Positions 60,188-64,000 of a stretch of DNA of 64,000 nt are shown one piece after another. The first letter of the stretch is position 1. Each line of letters begins with the position of its first letter. The position numbers and the translations under genes were made by a program. The stretch is from Sciurus carolinensis (lineage: Eukaryota > Chordata > Mammalia > Rodentia > Sciuridae), in the NCBI RefSeq assembly GCF_902686445.1, contig NC_062213.1, forward strand, positions 57,175,268 to 57,239,267. The letters are read 5' to 3'. Below the pieces are notes generated by a model. It was given only the letters and a program-made list of their open reading frames with translations. It did no database searches and was not told the origin of the DNA.

Positions 60188-60210
60188 ACTTGTCTTAATG
60201 AGTTTTCAAT

Positions 60211-61684
60211 TTGGGAAGTATATTTTAGAGAATAATATATGTTAGTCTTTTAATTAATGGATTGTATATATTTAATTTTTGACATTATATATCTTTATAT
60301 AAAATATTTTCATACAGTATTGCAAATTTCTTACTTTGTGCCTACTTTGGATAATATTTCTCCTTTGATAAGAAACAACCTATGTGTTAACACTGTCAGA
60401 TTCACTTAATCTCCAGAAAATGTTTCATACTCCATCACTGTCTGATCTTCCCCCACTTTTCTTGAATGCATGACCTTTAATATCTTATTTCTAAGAATCA
60501 GAATGAGAACAGGTCCCCAAAACTCTAAGTAGGAACACTGTTTTTTATGTTAAATTCTAGTCTTTTAAAAGAAACATTTTGTGTCCTGTTTAGATCCTGT
60601 TTAGAAAAGTCTACAATCAGCCTTCACTCCATTAAAAAGGGAAATGAAAACACCAGGCAGACCAAGGCCCCCAAACAACTGCCAGTATGTATTTTACTAA
60701 ATTCACAATCTTTGTGACCTTTCACAGCTTTGTTGCCATCTAGTTATGTGCTGACTGATGCTGTTTGATGTACAGAAAATACTCCAGTGACACCCTCATT
60801 ATGTGGTGACATATCTTCTTTCTCCTCATTTTACCCAGCCCATATGGAGATTCATGCTCAATGAAACAAATAGCTGAATAGAATTGTATAGTCCCTTGCA
60901 TATAATTTGTTGTAAGGCCCCATTTACAGAAATTTGAGTCTTTTTTTTTTTTTTTTTTTCTGTTCAATTATCACTGTTTACTCCAGAAAAGGGACTGGAC
61001 CAAACTTGTTAGAATTCCTCACAAAAATTTCCTTTTCAGATGGCCCTACGTAGGCTGTAGCCACAGTAAAACATGGTAAACCATGTGGTATTCCTCTACC
61101 TTGATGAACGGGTGCTGTTGTTAAGCCATCAAGTACAGGAGAAGAGATTTACTTTTCTAGAGGCAAACTTTTAAAAGGCTGTTTATAATGTTCCCTAACA
61201 GTGCTAAAAAAAAAAAAATATTTAAGACTGTGGCTAAATAAGGGAATTTTTTTAAAAAAAAATACTTATTAAAAGAATTGTTATAATCTTCTTCCTTGTT
61301 TTTTTATTTTAGAGAAAACTCAGACTCAAAAAAATTTGTGCTAAATGGTTGGAAAAAACTACCCATATATTTATGGTTGTATTTCCCTTCTCATTTTGTC
61401 CTAGCCACTAGCAAAGTAGATATAAGTGAGGGGTTCATTAATAATGATCTTGGATATTTAATTTTTATTAGTCCTAATTCCCCAATTATAGAGACTCATC
61501 TCAATGAACATTTTCTTTGAAATATGTATATAGGTGGCTTTAAATCAGCATTTTCTCAGTTTGTCCCAAGAAATCACAATCATTATTGATGCTACTAAAA
61601 AGAATAAACAAAACTAGAAAGGAGGATTTGAGTCATATAAATGTTCTCTTAGGAATTCACAATTCATAAAAGTATAGGGAACGG
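60211..61684 (+). other. downstream of IL7, no recognised gene
   Basis: AT-rich, with T-run at 60941 and A-run at 61207. The short open frames show no domain. A longer IL7 3' UTR could extend into the left part. Confidence 0.45.
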
Positions 61685-62173
61685 TCTACAAAACCATGGT
61701 TGCCATGACCTGCACGACTGTTTATTCAGGTTGCTAAACTGGGCAGTGAGGGGCTTGAGAAAAGATAAACAGACACACAAATAGAGAAAAAACCGGACTG
61801 GTGGTTAGGTCAACCCCAGTGGGAAAGTCTGACCACAAGCAAGCTTGGCAAGTTTATTAGATAGGTTTAAACGTCCAAAGGATTGATTGTAAGAAAGTTT
61901 CTTCAAAGCAAGCAGAATCAAGTTCATGAGTATGAGCAGCCTGATTATGATTATTAGCTTGTGCCCATAACTTTCTACCCCCAGCAGCAAGCAGCTGAAC
62001 CTCAAGGACAAGAATTGAATAACTCCATGGCTGGCACAGAACTTCTTATTAAACATGGCGTCACCATAGCAACTGAGCAATCTGGAGATGCCTTCCCAGA
62101 AGAGTTCTTCAGAGGGGCATGACCTCTATCACAGGATAGTTCAGGACCTATAATTCAGCCGCTGCGCTCAACA
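61685..62173 (-). mobile_element. candidate ERV2/IAP-like solo LTR
   Basis: Sharp change to GC-richer, CpG-containing sequence. Read on the minus strand it starts TGTTGAGCGCAGCGGCTG at 62173, has CTAATAAACTTGCC (poly(A) signal at about 61853-61858) followed by T/C-rich text, and ends near the 'cagtcgtgcaggtca' stretch. The left boundary is uncertain and I found no matching 6-bp target duplication. No internal viral genes. Confidence 0.5.
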
Positions 62174-63278
62174 ATTAGTATACCTTTTTGAAAAGTTTAG
62201 CATTAACTTAGCTAAATGTTCATCTTTCATTTATAGAAGACCACTTTTATATAAAACCATTGATGCAGCACAAGAGTAACACAATGTTAGAATAACAGCA
62301 AGATAAATATTGCTTCATACAAAAGGTCTCAGTTAAAAATCTTTTAAAACAGATTTTCCATGAGTATACTAAAGGAAATACACCTCATGATTAAGATAAT
62401 TATAGTATTTTTAAATCAACACGAAATTCTACATACTTCTGAGGTACCATATGAAGTTAAAATGTATGTATATATTGTGTCATGTTCAAATCAGAGTAAG
62501 CAAATCTATTTCCTTAAATATTTATCATTTCTTTATGGTGAAAATATTTAATTTTTTTCTTCTAGTTTTTTTTAAATATACAGTATATTGTTGCTATTTA
62601 TACACAACATAATGTGTACTAGTAGACCAGAACTTATTTCTCCTACTTAGCTATAACTTAGTACCCACTGACCAACCTTTCTCTATCCTGATAATTCTCT
62701 TTAAACTAAACCACAAGAAACATGGACCAGGGAAGTTTCTTTTCAGGTAGACCATACTTTCATGACAATTACCTTAAGAAGGACATTTCAACTCTACTAT
62801 ATATATGTTTCTCTGAAAACACGTGCTGTATACTCTAAATCAGATAGTCTTTATGGTCTGTACATAAAACTTTCATGTCTATATTAAGATCTTACTTGCT
62901 TAGAAAATTGTTTCAAATTCTATGCAGATCCCACTTATATTTCAAGGAGCACCTCAATTTCTTTCTCCTCAATTGTTCTGGCTTCCATGGTAATTCTAGA
63001 TACTTTATCGCATATATTGTGTATTATTATTTGAAAACATTCATCTTAGTATTTTATTTTAAATACAATCATTATTTATATAATTTGTTTAACATTGCTA
63101 ATTTCCTCTGAATGAATACATGATCTTCTACTCAGCCTGTCATGGGAAAAGCCAGACATAAAAGTAGACAAAATAGTAGCTAATAAGTAAGGATGGATTG
63201 CATTATGCCATTCTATTATGAAACCCCTTAAATGATACAGAAAATACATCTCTACAATAACATATAACTCACTTAAAC
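62174..63278 (+). other. intergenic, no recognised gene
   Basis: AT-rich. The stretch 62555-62720 may be an old L1 3' UTR piece, but I could not settle it. Confidence 0.4.
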
Positions 63279-63290
63279 ATCAATATGATA

Positions 63291-63476
63291 AGCTGGGCAT
63301 GGTGGTACATGTAATCCCAGTAACCTTAGAAACTGAGGCAGAAGGATCATACATTCAAACCAGCCTCAGCAACTTGGCAAGGACCTGTATCAAAATAAAA
63401 TATAAAAAGGGGCTGGGGATGTGGGGTTAAGCCCCTCTGGGTTCTGGGTTGAATCCCCAATAACCCTCCCAAAAAA
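63291..63476 (+). mobile_element. B1-dID SINE
   Basis: 'agctgggcatggtggtacat', 'gtaatcccagtaaccttaga', 'aactgaggcagaaggatcat', 'gggctggggatgtggggtta', 'gttgaatccccaataaccct', then A's. Both halves present. Flanked by ATCAATATGATA (63279-63290) and ATCAATGATA (63477-63486), a likely target duplication with a 2-bp loss. Confidence 0.92.
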
Positions 63477-63689
63477 ATCAATGATAGGATTACACACTAT
63501 AAACAATTTAAGAGTATGGCTTTAAAACTTTGTGTTCTCAAAAATCTCTTTGATTTCTAATTTTTATTTGTTGTGAAATTTCTCTCAAACTTAATTTTGA
63601 TCAATAATAGAATCTATGTAACTGTTACAGGAAGAGACAATAAAATAAGTAGATGCATTGATAATTACCAGTCCCAGTCCCCATAGTTT

Positions 63690-64000
63690 TAAATATTTAA
63701 TAAAAATGTTTTTATTAGTGCATTATAGTTATACATAACAGTGGGGTTTATTTTTACATAATCATACATGCATGGAATGTAATTTGCTCCATTTCAGTCC
63801 CCAGTACTTCTCTTTCCTGTCTCCCTCCTCCTGTTCCCCTTCCTCTACATTATTAGTCTTCCTTCTATTTCTGTGTCTTTAAAGTACATAGCATAATTTG
63901 GTCAATTTCTTCCCACTGTTCCTCCCTTTTTCTATCCCTTCTCCCTCCCCCTCAATCCCCTTCCTCTTTTCTACAGATCTTCCTTTCATTTTCATGGGGA
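63690..64000 (-). mobile_element. sciurid L1 3' UTR, cut by window end
   Basis: 'gcattatagttatacataac', 'ggaatgtaatttgctccatt', then long CCTTCTCCCTCCCCC blocks, resembling 17640-18060. Continues past the window. Confidence 0.7.

Larger units (their letters stand above)
59464..60210 (+). other. IL7: IL7 3' untranslated region (end inferred)
   Basis: This is AT-rich non-coding sequence directly after the stop codon. It contains two canonical AATAAA hexamers near its right end. Using the second one would give a 3' UTR of about 0.75 kb. I saw no clear interspersed repeat in it. The true cleavage site needs transcript data; longer forms are possible. Confidence 0.6.

Noticed and set aside
61805..62080. 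91-codon minus-strand frame in the LTR-like block
   Set aside because: No domain; a chance frame in a GC-richer repeat.

Overview
The window is mammalian nuclear DNA, almost certainly from a squirrel-family rodent (Sciuridae; species not determinable from the sequence alone). The evidence is the repeat content: several B1-dID dimer SINEs (a B1 half joined to an ID half), one clean ID element, and many copies of an L1 3' end with a polypyrimidine-rich 3' UTR. These sit on an older mammalian layer of MIR, L2, L1M, MER2, MER5 and MaLR fragments. Base composition is AT-rich and there is no bacterial-style gene packing.

One protein-coding gene is supported: IL7 (interleukin-7) on the + strand, missing only its first exon, which lies left of the window. 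The exons are 1807-1930 (most of the signal peptide and the mature N-terminus), 55179-55259, 56314-56445 and 59350-59463 (C-terminus and stop). All junctions are AG/GT and all internal phases fit. Joined, they give 149 codons plus about 7 expected from exon 1. All six conserved cysteines are present. The gene has the short, mouse-like form: I see no counterpart of the extra exon of about 18 residues found in human IL7. Two poly(A) signals lie at 60096 and 60182.

Intron 2 (1931-55178, 53 kb) fills most of the window and is a stack of retroelements. At 2.5-3.9 kb an old L1 is split by an LTR that carries a GAA/GGA expansion. At 6.3-11.1 kb an old L1 is split by another L1 whose 5' UTR is a tandem array of about 90-bp units. 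At 14.9-20.3 kb there are two + strand L1s, each broken by later insertions. At 35.4-48.0 kb one ancient minus-strand L1 is interrupted by at least five later insertions: a 4.9-kb internally deleted L1 with its own target-site duplication and CTCF-like motifs, a B1-dID, a second L1, a MER2 and an LTR. From about 26 to 34 kb the sequence is quieter, with old MIR and L2 fragments.

The introns after exons 3 and 4 are short and hold MIR fragments and a second MER2. Downstream of the gene (60.3-64 kb) there is an LTR-like element at about 61.7-62.2 kb, a B1-dID and the start of another L1 3' end. I found no other gene, tRNA, CRISPR or bacterial-type system. The interesting material is the retroelement architecture inside a cytokine intron. 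Repeat family names come from recognition by eye, so boundaries not backed by a target-site duplication are approximate.
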